From: Bacteroidales bacterium
GTDB taxonomy: Bacteria; Bacteroidota; Bacteroidia; Bacteroidales; UBA932
Direction: 5' to 3'
NCBI GenBank assembly: GCA_028700975.1
Contig: JAQVRQ010000004.1
Span: 1-62,141 of the forward strand
Length of the DNA stretch: 62,141 nt
The position numbers were made by a program, and so were the translations under genes. A model generated the notes under the pieces. The model saw nothing but the letters and a program-made list of their open reading frames with translations. It made no database searches and was not told the origin of the DNA. Of the stretch, positions 49,588 through 58,881 are shown one piece after another. Numbering within the stretch: position 1 is the stretch's first letter; the number at the start of each line of letters is the position of its first letter.

Positions 49588-50706
49588 ATGAAAAAACTTC
49601 TCAATCTAACTCTGATTTCATTTATTATCTCCCTATTAATTCCAAATACCGCAAAAGCAGAGAGAGCAATATTAGACTCACTGCTCCCGGTTAGAGGATT
49701 CTGTATTGCTCTTCCTACTCCTGACAGGATGGACGAGTTTATTAGTTTTATTGAAAATGAACTTGCCCCCAGAAATGTAAACACTTTAGTACTAAGAGTA
49801 GAATACAAATATAAATGGAAAAGCAGACCTGAACTTATTGACACACTCGCACTCTCAAGAAGAGAGGTAAAAAAATTATTAAAGGTATGTGAAAAGCACA
49901 ATATTAAAATGATCCCTCTTATTGATCTGCTTGGACATCAATCCGGCAGAGGGGGACTTAATAAATTACTCTCTACATATCCTCAATTTGAAGAGACTCC
50001 TATGGAGCTGAGTAACGACCCTGCCAGACTTCCTATGAACGGCTTCAATATGAGAAGCTACTGCCCTAATCATCCTGATGTTCATACTGTTGTATTTGAT
50101 GTTATTGATGAAATTTGCGACGTGTTTGAATCTGACACATTCCACGCAGGTATGGATGAAGTTTTTGACATAGGCAACGATAAGTGTCCGCGTTGTGCCG
50201 GAAAAAACAAGGCAGAACTATTTGCACAAGAGGTATGGACTATACGAAATCATCTAGCCTCAAAAGGGAGAAAAATGTGGATGTGGGGAGACAGACTACT
50301 TGACGGAAGAACCATCGGACTTGGAAGATGGGAGGGTAGCTACAATAACACGCATCAAGCAATTGATATGATACCTAAAGATGTTACCATTTGCGACTGG
50401 CATTACGAAAGAGCAGACGTAACCGCTGCACTCTTTGCAATGAAAGGAATTGACGTGATGACATCTCCTTGGAGGAACCCACAGGCAGCCGTCCTTCAGG
50501 TTGAGGATATGGTAAGATTCCGCCAGAACACTGCAAAAGTTATGAGACCAAGATTCAGAGGTGTAATGCACACAGTTTGGTCAAACGTTGGAACATTCCT
50601 GGATGGCTTTTACGGAAAAACTACTGATAACACACAGGGCGACCAGACTCCTTGGGAGGCATTCAGAAAGATGTACGACCGAATTGCCTTATTACCTCAA
50701 GAGTAG
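49588..50706 (+). CDS. Glycoside hydrolase family 20-like protein
   Basis: A 372-residue exported protein with signal peptide to about 'NTAKAE'. The TIM-barrel shows the GH20-type catalytic pair in 'TFHAGMDEVFDIG' (Asp-Glu), preceded by 'KMIPLIDLLGHQS', and followed by 'KMWMWGDRLL' and 'MTSPWRN'. Such enzymes remove terminal N-acetylhexosamine; this is a short form without the usual N-terminal GH20b domain. A pair of Cys (CPRC) sits after the catalytic loop. Its last 44 bp overlap the convergent GH5 gene. The substrate is inferred. Confidence 0.8.
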   Translation: MKKLLNLTLISFIISLLIPNTAKAERAILDSLLPVRGFCIALPTPDRMDEFISFIENELAPRNVNTLVLRVEYKYKWKSRPELIDTLALSRREVKKLLKVCEKHNIKMIPLIDLLGHQSGRGGLNKLLSTYPQFEETPMELSNDPARLPMNGFNMRSYCPNHPDVHTVVFDVIDEICDVFESDTFHAGMDEVFDIGNDKCPRCAGKNKAELFAQEVWTIRNHLASKGRKMWMWGDRLLDGRTIGLGRWEGSYNNTHQAIDMIPKDVTICDWHYERADVTAALFAMKGIDVMTSPWRNPQAAVLQVEDMVRFRQNTAKVMRPRFRGVMHTVWSNVGTFLDGFYGKTTDNTQGDQTPWEAFRKMYDRIALLPQE

Positions 50707-51946
50707 TGGTATCTGTGGCAAAGACCGAATATAACCCCTGAGGCTCCTGAGCAGGATCACCGGTATAGGGATCTCCCTTTTGCCAGATAAATCTTCCTGA
50801 TAGAGTATCCGCAAAACCTCCCCAACCCCAAAAATTTGCTCCGGCAAGAGCTCCTCCCACAGAGGAGCTCTTTTTAATATTATCAATTATGAAGCTGAAA
50901 TATTTATCTCTCGCCCCCACTGTGCTACTCCTATTAAAAGCGAATCCATCTCTGGGATAACCAAACTCCTCAAGAACTATCGGTTTACCGAGTTTTTCAG
51001 CAACACCAATATGAGAATTAATGTATTTGCCTGTTTCAACAATAGAATTGGCAACCATTTCATTAACACTCTCTTTTGTTGCCCAACCCCAATTGTAAGG
51101 CCATATATGCATATTAAGATAATCAATATGCTCAGAAGAGTGAATCCTTTCGTATAGATCCATATCAACCTCGCAGCCGTAAAGACCTTCACTACCTGTC
51201 GAGACCATATGATTCTTATCCAACGATTTAATAAGTTGAGCAACTCCGGTAACCCACTTACAAAAAGCCTCCTTCCCCTCATCAGAGAAGGCCCTCGGCT
51301 CATTTGCAACTTGCCAGGAGAATATCGCAGGATCTTCTGAGTAGGAAACTCCGGTAATAGAGTTGTCCCGTGAAACAATATACTTAACGTGATTATCAAA
51401 CATTATTTTAGAAGAGTCACATAACACAAACCTGCTTACGTAATCTCTGAAAGGATGCCAACCATCTATCGCTGGAATAGGAGCTTTATCTGCGCCGGAC
51501 CACATAAGATATTGTGAATACCCCCCTGACCACTCCCAGGAGTTACCCAGATATAGAACAGCCATCATATCTCTTTTCCCCAGCTCAACCATTAGCCTGT
51601 CAAGCCCCCTTAAGAGGGTATCATTATATATCCCCGGATCAGGTTGAAGTATAGGTTCAATCTTTGAGTGGACACCTCGGTCCCCTTCGGCTCCTACAAG
51701 CACCCTAATATTATCCACACCCATCTCTTTAAGAAAATCAAGTTCTTTAAAAAGTCGCAAAGTGTCTCCACCTTCGCCCTCAGAAGCGAGAATAGAGGCA
51801 TACCACATATTTGCACCCATAAAATAGTAGGGCTCATCATTCACAATAAACTGCGCCCCCTCCACCCGGGCAAACGCTACCTCTTTTTTAAAGTGTGTGC
51901 AGGCACTCAAACCATAAAGAATGACGAACAGAATTAAAGTCCTCAT
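50663..51946 (-). CDS. Glycoside hydrolase family 5, beta-mannanase-like lipoprotein
   Basis: A 427-residue lipoprotein (signal ends 'YGLSAC') with a GH5 TIM barrel, close to subfamily 7 endo-beta-1,4-mannanases. Evidence: 'FMGANMWYASIL', 'LKEMGVDNIRVLVGAEGD', acid/base Glu in 'SWQVANEPRAFS', 'YLNMHIWPYNWGW' and nucleophile Glu in 'PIVLEEFGYPRDG'. It probably attacks mannan or another beta-mannoside at the cell surface. It overlaps the upstream transglutaminase-like gene by 4 bp (ATGA), so the two are coupled. No SusC/SusD pair is adjacent. Confidence 0.88.
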   Translation of the reverse strand: MRTLILFVILYGLSACTHFKKEVAFARVEGAQFIVNDEPYYFMGANMWYASILASEGEGGDTLRLFKELDFLKEMGVDNIRVLVGAEGDRGVHSKIEPILQPDPGIYNDTLLRGLDRLMVELGKRDMMAVLYLGNSWEWSGGYSQYLMWSGADKAPIPAIDGWHPFRDYVSRFVLCDSSKIMFDNHVKYIVSRDNSITGVSYSEDPAIFSWQVANEPRAFSDEGKEAFCKWVTGVAQLIKSLDKNHMVSTGSEGLYGCEVDMDLYERIHSSEHIDYLNMHIWPYNWGWATKESVNEMVANSIVETGKYINSHIGVAEKLGKPIVLEEFGYPRDGFAFNRSSTVGARDKYFSFIIDNIKKSSSVGGALAGANFWGWGGFADTLSGRFIWQKGDPYTGDPAQEPQGLYSVFATDTTTLEVIRQFGRTSF

Positions 51947-54468
51947 AATTTTTTCGTGATTTTTATCAATCTTTCACCGGCTCCAATAGAGTATCCTCCT
52001 GAGCTTAAAATTATTCTCCCAAAGGTATCGGCAAGAATAATAAGGGGAGATGGAGCCTCCTCTTTTATGCCGAGTCCGGATAGCGCTGCGTTTAGCAAAT
52101 TACTATTTTTGTCCGCAATAAATATAAAATTGTCCGGAAAAGCTATTTCGGAAACTCTCTCTTTAGCCAAGCTAAGAGAGCTCATATCCGGATAGAGAAA
52201 GAAAACCGCTCTTCCCCAATCTTTAAACTCCTCCTTATACTTAATAATATCTGATAAAATATGGTTTCCCGGCTCGTGATTATGTTTTAGAAAAACAAGA
52301 ATAAAATAACCTCTTCCAGATTTTTCAATTATTGAAGCATCTACACTCATATTACCCACAACACGCAGATCCTCGCTATCCTCTCTTAGGATAAGTGGAA
52401 TTACACTCTTTTCACCAGCTTGAATATTAAAATACTCCATCCTGGTTAGAATCTTCCCATCTGCCATCCTTGATCCGCTTGTCAAAAGATAGTAGCCTGG
52501 ATCCAGTTCAACACTACTTCCATAATTAAAGAGAGCTCTCCACGAATTAGTTCCTTCAAAACCCTCTCTATTCCTAAAGGATAAGACTTTAAATCCAAAG
52601 TCATCAATTCTGGATATTGTAAAATGAGTTTCAAAACGTGGATCATCTACTGTTTTGCCATTATAAATAAGAGATAGAGAACCTTTAACAATATTTGTAT
52701 TATCGCCCCCTTGGGCACCAGAAGTAAAGCGGGCTCGCTTCCACTCTCCATTAAGAGCATACTCTGGCACAGATGTTACAGGATTGAGCCTGGCAGCTAT
52801 TCCAAATGTCCTGCAAAGTGCAATAAAGAAGAGGTCTCTAGAGTAGTTATCTGCTACCCCCAGCCTCCAAACCCCAGCGGGCGAAATAGGTATGGATTGT
52901 GGATTATATCGGTTTTCAATCTTTACAGAGGCGCTCAGTTTCTCAATTGCAAAAAGATTGCCCTCAAGAGAATCAGCTCCCGGAATATTTTTAAAAAACC
53001 CTCTCCAGGAAGAGAGAAGCTCCCGACCAATTCTTGGAGATATAATATACGGGTCAGTAACGCTATCATCAATATTATTAATATGATCAATAAGAACTTC
53101 CGATGGCGTATCCTTGAAGTCCTTTACTGAAAGAGAGGCCAAAATTGATTCACATATAAAGCTTTTACTATCCGGGACTACATTTAGAAACTTCTCAATT
53201 TCCGGACGATTCCCCTCAGAACTCTTTAATCTGGAGATTCTTATTGAATCTTCATTCATAAGACGAATTTTATTTGTCTCAATCTGTTCTTCAGTCACAT
53301 ACCTTTTAACAACACCCTCAACAGGCGGGATAATATCAAATTCAGAAGTGAAACTATCTCCAATTCTCCTATCCAAAACAATCTCAGTTGTCAAATTCTC
53401 CTCTTCAGGAGAGATAACGATAAAGCCAAACATATCACCCTTCATCACTCTTGCTAAAACATCCCCCCTTCCCAAGGTTACATTTACAACACCTTTTGAA
53501 TCACTCTTCAACTTTACAGCAGGCCAAAACTCAGCATAATTGTAAATACAAAACTCTACTGTTGCCCCCTTAACCAAATTCCCCTCTTTATCTTTTACTA
53601 GAAGTGAGATTTTTGACACAGGAGCATAATTTGAGGTAACATTAATCTCAGTATATACATCTGTTTGTTCAATAATCTCCTCGGGACCTGAGTATCTACC
53701 AAAAACCTTTGTATGCATTAGGAGTGCCCTAGTAGCCGATGATGTGAACCAAGCCATATCCAGAACCGGTTCAGGCTCGCAGGCACCAATGTAACGCCAC
53801 TTTCCATTTGCAAATGCCTCAACCCAAGCGTGATTATCGTCTGTATGCGCCCATCGCGGAGTATAAACCAGCCTAGCTGGAATGCCTACTGATCTTAATG
53901 CCGCAACAGTAAAAACCGACTCCTCTCCACACCTACCCTCTCCGTTCCTCATCGTTGCCAATGGTGATGAAGTCCGTTCATCACTCGGAGAGTAAACTAC
54001 ATATTGATGACACCAGTGGTTTACCTCAAGAATTGCCTTTTCAATAGAAAGACCCTTTATTCTTGGCATAAGCTCCCTGTTCATAATTACTCGGGAGCTG
54101 TCTAGGCTCTCATTGTTGACTCTTAAAGGAAGAACAAAGTGTCTGAATATCTCTTCAGGTATCTCCGGCCCCCATTCGGTACTATATTTTGACGCTATTG
54201 CTGTTTTAGCAGCATCCACATAAAGCGAAGCATCATAATCACTTATATCCCCCAAAGGCATATAAGCATACAGAAATTTAAGAGCTTGTTTCAGCTCTTT
54301 GTTTTTAACAGTATCAACAACAAGAAAGAGGCTCCGGTCATTGACCGAAAACCTCTTTTTTGAATAGTCTCTATCCAGTTGATCTTCTGAACAAGAGACA
54401 AGAAGTAGTGTTGATGAAACTAATAGAAAAAAAGTTAGGGTTTTAAGGATTTTCATTGTATTCTTCAT
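51943..54468 (-). CDS. Transglutaminase-like lipoprotein with a second degenerate domain and Trx-like tail
   Basis: An 841-residue lipoprotein (signal ends 'LLLVSC'; a second ATG at 54456 is possible). The transglutaminase-like core has Cys180 in 'GEGRCGEESVF' and His213 in 'DNHAWVEAF'; the usual Asp of 'xDPCE' reads 'IGACEPEP', so the triad acid is unclear. A beta-sandwich region follows, then a second copy-like segment ('FFIALCRTFGIAARL') lacking the catalytic Cys. The last ~130 residues look like a thioredoxin/AhpC fold ('ILVFLKHNHEPG', 'LIILADTFGRIIL') without a CxxC. It may process cell-surface proteins or peptidoglycan. It couples to GH5. Confidence 0.85.
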   Translation of the reverse strand: MKNTMKILKTLTFFLLVSSTLLLVSCSEDQLDRDYSKKRFSVNDRSLFLVVDTVKNKELKQALKFLYAYMPLGDISDYDASLYVDAAKTAIASKYSTEWGPEIPEEIFRHFVLPLRVNNESLDSSRVIMNRELMPRIKGLSIEKAILEVNHWCHQYVVYSPSDERTSSPLATMRNGEGRCGEESVFTVAALRSVGIPARLVYTPRWAHTDDNHAWVEAFANGKWRYIGACEPEPVLDMAWFTSSATRALLMHTKVFGRYSGPEEIIEQTDVYTEINVTSNYAPVSKISLLVKDKEGNLVKGATVEFCIYNYAEFWPAVKLKSDSKGVVNVTLGRGDVLARVMKGDMFGFIVISPEEENLTTEIVLDRRIGDSFTSEFDIIPPVEGVVKRYVTEEQIETNKIRLMNEDSIRISRLKSSEGNRPEIEKFLNVVPDSKSFICESILASLSVKDFKDTPSEVLIDHINNIDDSVTDPYIISPRIGRELLSSWRGFFKNIPGADSLEGNLFAIEKLSASVKIENRYNPQSIPISPAGVWRLGVADNYSRDLFFIALCRTFGIAARLNPVTSVPEYALNGEWKRARFTSGAQGGDNTNIVKGSLSLIYNGKTVDDPRFETHFTISRIDDFGFKVLSFRNREGFEGTNSWRALFNYGSSVELDPGYYLLTSGSRMADGKILTRMEYFNIQAGEKSVIPLILREDSEDLRVVGNMSVDASIIEKSGRGYFILVFLKHNHEPGNHILSDIIKYKEEFKDWGRAVFFLYPDMSSLSLAKERVSEIAFPDNFIFIADKNSNLLNAALSGLGIKEEAPSPLIILADTFGRIILSSGGYSIGAGERLIKITKKL

Positions 54469-54763
54469 TCAACTGCTTTTCGTTATGCGAGCGAATTTTT
54501 CTTACTTTCTCTCGCTCTTCATTAATAAAGTTCTCTGCAAACCCAATAATTGCGACTAACACAAAAGCGGCTGAAATCCAAATATAATAAGTCCAATCCG
54601 GCCCATCTCCTTTAGCTTGCTGCTTTTTTGCAAGATCCCGCTGAACAATTGTATTACCTGCAACTGTCTCTACACTATTTGTAGAAGTAGCATCCAGAGG
54701 CATACAAAAGATAAAAAGCAGAAAAAATACCGTAATTTGCCTTTTCATAAAAGGATTATTCAT
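54443..54763 (-). CDS. Small membrane protein, unknown function
   Basis: A 106-residue protein with an N-terminal signal or anchor ('ITVFFLLFIFCMPLDA'), a short linker, one transmembrane helix ('YYIWISAAFVLVAIIGFAE') and a charged C-terminal tail. ATG 54763 or 54748 could start it. It overlaps the transglutaminase-like gene by 26 bp, so the two are translated together. It may anchor or assist that product. No family recognised. Confidence 0.65.
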   Translation of the reverse strand: MNNPFMKRQITVFFLLFIFCMPLDATSTNSVETVAGNTIVQRDLAKKQQAKGDGPDWTYYIWISAAFVLVAIIGFAENFINEEREKVRKIRSHNEKQLNEEYNENP

Positions 54764-54785
54764 CTAGTTGTCTAAAATTAATCCT

Positions 54786-54803
54786 CTTATTTATAAAAAT
54801 AAG
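54786..54803. repeat. AT-rich hairpin CTTATTT-ATAA-AAATAAG
   Basis: A 7-bp perfect stem in the gap between coaW and the small membrane protein gene. AT-rich and weak; it could be an operator or a poor terminator. Confidence 0.35.
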
Positions 54804-54838
54804 CAAATATTGGTGTATACCCGATTCTTCCCCTATTT

Positions 54839-55648
54839 TTAATCCTCGCTCAAAGCCGCTCCTATCGCAGTCGCATACTCGGCATCCTGTGGAAATTCAA
54901 ATTTAATATTGTACATTCTTGATATCCCCTCAAGCACTCTCTGCCCTATCTGATTTCTGCTCCCGTTACCGGTGACCAAAACACAATTAGCGTGTCTGCT
55001 CCTTGCTGCAAAAACAGATATTACACCTATAACCTGGAACACCATATTCATAATACCCATTGCAATATCCTCTTTCTCTGCAGTATCCAGCATTTTACCA
55101 AAATTTGCAGCAGTTGCAGATTTGTCCAAAAAGCTGATATCCTTTTCAGATATATCACCAATCAAAAGATCCACCTGATCCAAATCACCCTTCTCTGCAA
55201 GTCTAATAATATTATCAAAAACTGATGTCTTTATAAGCTCTTTGGAGAGGCCTGTAATGGTACCTCCTCCAACTCCTGTACCGCCGAGGTGGAGAATCCT
55301 CTCATTTGATGCCTCAATAATTGATGTTCCTGTTCCAATATTTGCAATAATAACAGGATCCCTCTTTGCCAGAAACATTCCTCCAAGACCAATTGCTTTA
55401 ATTTCATCAATCTTATGTGTAGTAATCCCAAATATCTCCTTATTGATATTCACAGAGCCGGCACCTGTTATTATTATTTTTTCAATTGATGAGATATCAA
55501 AATTATTTTCAAGAATCATCTTCCCAAGAGCACCGGTAGCAGATGTTACTGAATCAAAAGCTCGTGTTTTAACAGTGGTAAGGATCTTACCCCCCTCTAC
55601 AGCAACCGCCTTTGTAGTGGTGCTTCCTATATCAATGCCTATTATCAT
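54839..55648 (-). CDS. coaW: Type II pantothenate kinase
   Basis: A 269-residue ASKHA-fold kinase that phosphorylates pantothenate for CoA synthesis. Motifs: 'MIIGIDIGSTTTKAVAVEGG', 'IITGAGSVNINKEIFG', 'IANIGTGTSIIEAS', 'HLGGTGVGGGTITGLSKEL' and 'VLVTGNGSRNQIG'. This type II form is uncommon overall and is insensitive to CoA feedback in the characterised S. aureus enzyme. An alternative is a BadF/BcrA-type activase, but the 'GGTGVGGGT..GL' loop favours CoaW. It has its own -7 element and stands alone. Confidence 0.9.
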   Translation of the reverse strand: MIIGIDIGSTTTKAVAVEGGKILTTVKTRAFDSVTSATGALGKMILENNFDISSIEKIIITGAGSVNINKEIFGITTHKIDEIKAIGLGGMFLAKRDPVIIANIGTGTSIIEASNERILHLGGTGVGGGTITGLSKELIKTSVFDNIIRLAEKGDLDQVDLLIGDISEKDISFLDKSATAANFGKMLDTAEKEDIAMGIMNMVFQVIGVISVFAARSRHANCVLVTGNGSRNQIGQRVLEGISRMYNIKFEFPQDAEYATAIGAALSED

Positions 55649-55676
55649 TGCTTATTAAAAGTTAGAAAATACTTGT

Positions 55677-55684
55677 CAAATATA
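55677..55684 (-). promoter_or_regulatory. -7 promoter element (TATATTTG) for coaW
   Basis: The minus-strand TATATTTG matches TAnnTTTG, ending 28 bp before the coaW ATG. No -33 box at the right spacing. Confidence 0.45.
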
Positions 55685-55707
55685 GTAAAATCAATTATAC
55701 TCACTAA

Positions 55708-56787
55708 TTATTTCAGCACCCAGTCGTGAACAGAGAGAGGCTCTTTATTACCAAGAAAGTGTGTAGTAATCTTGTCAATAATATTATGACCTGTTGCACT
55801 ATTTGTAAAATAAACCAAAATTTTTTGTGGTTGATCCTTGCTCTTTGGAGCAATTATAAAAAAGGCTTTAAAATTTCCGTTATCACCCCAATGAAAGGCA
55901 AGATTACCCAATTCACCATTTTTTTCAATACCTATACCCAGCCCCCAGAATATATTTTTATCACACTCCCTCTCCCTATCGGGGTACCTAACAGCATTAA
56001 CAACAGGAGCGAATATAGCATCTCGCTCTTTTTCACCAAGAAATTTCCCCTCTCTCAGAGCCATAAGAAACTTCATATAATCATTGGCCGTTGTTCGGAG
56101 AGTATAGGCCGAGTTTGCTCTTGGAAAAGAGCCGGCTCCTCTGTTAACACCCTCTCGTGTGTAGCCAGAAGTTGCCAGGGAGTCATAATTATCTAGCCAA
56201 ATATATGAAGTTGAATGCATTCCAAGAGGTTCAAAAACCTCCTCTCTTGCAATCTCCTCCAACCCCATTCCTCTAATATTCTCAACAGCTCTCTGAAGAT
56301 ATGCATAAGCCTCTCCGGAGTATGTAAAAGCAGAGTCAGGTCTAAACTTAAAAGTTATCTTAGATGATGGCCATTCAGACGAGCTGGGAGATAGAGTCCA
56401 GTTTGGCAATCCGCTTTTGTGACTTAGAACAACTCTTGCTGTAAGTCTGGATGCAAATTCACTATTCTCAAATCTTCCTGCATCGGCATAACTGGTAAGT
56501 GGCTCATCAAGGTCAATCTCTCCGAGGGAAACCATCTTCATTACAATATAAGCAAATAGAGGTTTGCTTAAAGAGGCAGCCTGAAAAACAGTGGAAAAAT
56601 CATCTCTGCTTTTTATACTATCAATCGTAGATATTTCGTATTGATACAAATCTTTCCCTTCACTATAAGCAATTTGGATAAGTGGAATTCCAGCTTGGGA
56701 AGCTATATCTTTGATTCTCTCTTTGGAGTCAATCCCGTTTGAGTTAACGATAAAAGTGGCGATAGTTAAAAACAGATATTTAAACAT
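55708..56787 (-). CDS. Serine hydrolase, class C beta-lactamase fold
   Basis: A 359-residue exported hydrolase with short signal peptide ('YLFLTIATFIVNSNG'). SxxK is in 'FQAASLSKPLFAYIVMK', the tyrosine motif in 'AFTYSGEAYAYL' (YSG in place of YxN) and HxG in 'AFHWGDNGNFKAFF'. The fold is class C beta-lactamase/PBP4*; such proteins are often esterases or D-amino-acid peptidases. It is shorter than the serine hydrolase at 30 kb and lacks the DUF3471-like tail. It stands alone, upstream of coaW on the same strand with a 59-bp gap. Confidence 0.9.
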   Translation of the reverse strand: MFKYLFLTIATFIVNSNGIDSKERIKDIASQAGIPLIQIAYSEGKDLYQYEISTIDSIKSRDDFSTVFQAASLSKPLFAYIVMKMVSLGEIDLDEPLTSYADAGRFENSEFASRLTARVVLSHKSGLPNWTLSPSSSEWPSSKITFKFRPDSAFTYSGEAYAYLQRAVENIRGMGLEEIAREEVFEPLGMHSTSYIWLDNYDSLATSGYTREGVNRGAGSFPRANSAYTLRTTANDYMKFLMALREGKFLGEKERDAIFAPVVNAVRYPDRERECDKNIFWGLGIGIEKNGELGNLAFHWGDNGNFKAFFIIAPKSKDQPQKILVYFTNSATGHNIIDKITTHFLGNKEPLSVHDWVLK

Positions 56788-56844
56788 TGGATGGATATTT
56801 GACCATAAAGTTATATATTTTTACAGGAGTTAAACTAAATCAAA

Positions 56845-57507
56845 ATGAAGGCAATCATAATTGGAGCAACAGGTCTTACAGGTGAAAAGATATTAAAACA
56901 ACTCATTGAACACCCGGGGGTGGATGAGGTGAGGACATTTCAAAGAGTGGATTCGGCATACAACCACCCAAAGCTCAAAGTGTTCAAAACAGATCTAATA
57001 GATATTGATAGCATAAAAGAGCAAATTACAGGAGATGTTTTATTCAATGCTATGGGTACAATAATCAAAAAAGCCGGAAGTAAAAAAGAGCAACAAAGAG
57101 TTGATAGAGATATACCCATTGCATTTGCAAAGGTAGCTTCTCAGAATGGAGTAAAATTGATGCTTAACGTATCAAGTATAGGGGCTTCAATGACAGGTGG
57201 GTTTTATCTAAAAACCAAGGCCCAAATGGAGGAGGGTACCTCCTCTGCAATGAATGGAAGGGTAATACACTTCAGACCCTCAATTTTGCTGGGAAAGAGA
57301 AGAGAGTCGGACTTTAGAATGGCAGAGAAAATATCATCTATAGTTATGAAAATTGTCTCTCCGCTACTGATTGGCTCCCTGTCAAAATACAGGGGAATGG
57401 ATACTGACATCCTTGCCAAAGCTATGGTCAATACATCTTTAAGCAGAGAAAACTTTCAAAAGATATTTTACTATAACGATATCGTAAAAATTTCAAATCC
57501 AGGGTAG
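56845..57507 (+). CDS. NAD(P)H-binding atypical SDR protein
   Basis: A 220-residue Rossmann-fold protein of the atypical short-chain dehydrogenase type. The nucleotide motif is 'AIIIGATGLTGEKILKQL' at the N-terminus. Later marks are 'DVLFNAMGTIIKKAG', 'LMLNVSSIGASM' (Ser), 'GFYLKTKAQMEE' (the Yxx[T]K-like region) and 'IHFRPSILLGKRRES'. Such proteins range from oxidoreductases to NAD-dependent regulators. It is a single gene, divergent from the serine hydrolase. Confidence 0.9.
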   Translation: MKAIIIGATGLTGEKILKQLIEHPGVDEVRTFQRVDSAYNHPKLKVFKTDLIDIDSIKEQITGDVLFNAMGTIIKKAGSKKEQQRVDRDIPIAFAKVASQNGVKLMLNVSSIGASMTGGFYLKTKAQMEEGTSSAMNGRVIHFRPSILLGKRRESDFRMAEKISSIVMKIVSPLLIGSLSKYRGMDTDILAKAMVNTSLSRENFQKIFYYNDIVKISNPG

Positions 57508-57527
57508 TATAATTACACTTTTTATTG

Positions 57528-57535
57528 TACATTTG
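57528..57535 (+). promoter_or_regulatory. -7 promoter element (TACATTTG) for the BNR-like gene
   Basis: TACATTTGGATTAAT resembles the box at 16902 (TACATTTGGAGC). It ends 25 bp before the ATG at 57561. No -33 box found. Confidence 0.5.
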
Positions 57536-57560
57536 GATTAATCAATAAAAATAGCTGGTT

Positions 57561-58874
57561 ATGAAAACATTAGCCGGTAAGATTATTCAGCTGTTACTAG
57601 CTGTAGTTTTATTACTTTCACTCATAGGGTGCGAAAAAGATTCAACCTCATACTCAATCCAAATTCTTCACGAAGTTATCCCGGGGAGTAAACATCACGG
57701 TCCAAACGGAACCTGGTGGGGTTACAACCAGAGTAAAATTGTAAGAAAAGGGTCAAATGTCTTTATGTATGTAATAGAAAATGATAATCTTGACATCAAC
57801 CCAAACCCAAACGCCTCTAACCCATCAAAAATTGTACTCTACGGCAAATACGGAGAGGGACCCTGGACAAAAGGGGCATCGCTTAATACATCAAGGCCTG
57901 GCAATATTCTCATAGACTCTCAGGGAGCTGTTCATCTAATTGTTTTTGAGCCAACTTATACCTCTCCAGACGAAAACGGCTCATACGGCAGATTGGTTCA
58001 ATACGAATTCACAGGAGCTCAGCAAGGCGATCTTAATACATACAATAGAACGATAATTGTTGATAATGATGGATTCAAGGATGGAGAAAATGTAAACATT
58101 CGCATTGGTGCGTCAATCTCAAGCGATGATAATATTGCAATATCATACGGTCTCTTCAAATCTGTAAGACTATGGCATAAAAAAAGGGGCGAGAGTCAAT
58201 GGATTATGGATTATTGCGGAAGCTCACTGGAGACAGACTACTACTATCCCTTTGTAGTCTCATCTACAAATGGATATTTTGTTTTTGCCGTACAGGATGA
58301 GTGGACAGGTCCAAGCTCGCCTGTACAATACCAAATGAACAGATATTTCGAGAAAAGGGGGGCTGCACAGTGGACAAGCTCAATTATTGCAGATTACAGA
58401 ACTCATAGTTTGGCCACTACAAGAAGCCAACTAGTTGAAAACACAGATTTAATGGAGGACAACTCAGGAAGAGTTCATTTGATATATCAGACAAGATTAG
58501 ACCCGATAGATCAATGGAAGAACACCTTTTATCAAGAGATTATTAACTCCGGAACAAAAACATCAAACACAACAGCCGGCCCCGGATCAAACGGATCCTG
58601 GATGAGATTGGCGGAGGCCGGTGGTGAGATCTACTACCTATGCAGCGCCTGGGACAAACTATACATAAGAAAAGGTGCAAATGGGAAATATATAAAACTG
58701 GATGTCCCATCAGTTGACGGAATGTATATTTACACCAGCGCCTCAAGAGGAGGCACCAGCAGAAACGAGACATATCTTGATATTCTTATGCTTTGCGGAA
58801 ACAGCACTTCATACCCCAATGCAAAGAATTACTATGTGAGAATTTTAAAATCTGACTTAGAAAAACTAGATTAA
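57561..58874 (+). CDS. BNR/sialidase-like repeat lipoprotein
   Basis: A 437-residue lipoprotein (signal ends 'SLIGC'). The rest looks like a beta-propeller of BNR or sialidase type: 'GTWWGYNQSKIVRKGSNVFMY', 'RPGNILIDSQGAVHLIVFEP', 'IGASISSDDNIAISYG', 'MEDNSGRVHLIYQTR'. Asp-box-like repeats recur, but no sialidase catalytic Arg triad is evident, so it may bind rather than cleave glycans. The FISUMP gene follows 8 bp later, so the two are probably made together as surface proteins. Confidence 0.75.
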   Translation: MKTLAGKIIQLLLAVVLLLSLIGCEKDSTSYSIQILHEVIPGSKHHGPNGTWWGYNQSKIVRKGSNVFMYVIENDNLDINPNPNASNPSKIVLYGKYGEGPWTKGASLNTSRPGNILIDSQGAVHLIVFEPTYTSPDENGSYGRLVQYEFTGAQQGDLNTYNRTIIVDNDGFKDGENVNIRIGASISSDDNIAISYGLFKSVRLWHKKRGESQWIMDYCGSSLETDYYYPFVVSSTNGYFVFAVQDEWTGPSSPVQYQMNRYFEKRGAAQWTSSIIADYRTHSLATTRSQLVENTDLMEDNSGRVHLIYQTRLDPIDQWKNTFYQEIINSGTKTSNTTAGPGSNGSWMRLAEAGGEIYYLCSAWDKLYIRKGANGKYIKLDVPSVDGMYIYTSASRGGTSRNETYLDILMLCGNSTSYPNAKNYYVRILKSDLEKLD

Positions 58875-58881
58875 TCCCAAA

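Noticed and set aside
54839-55648. Acyl-CoA dehydratase activase (BadF/BcrA type)
   Set aside because: There is no Fe-S cysteine motif and no dehydratase subunits nearby; the GGTGVGGGT loop favours type II pantothenate kinase.
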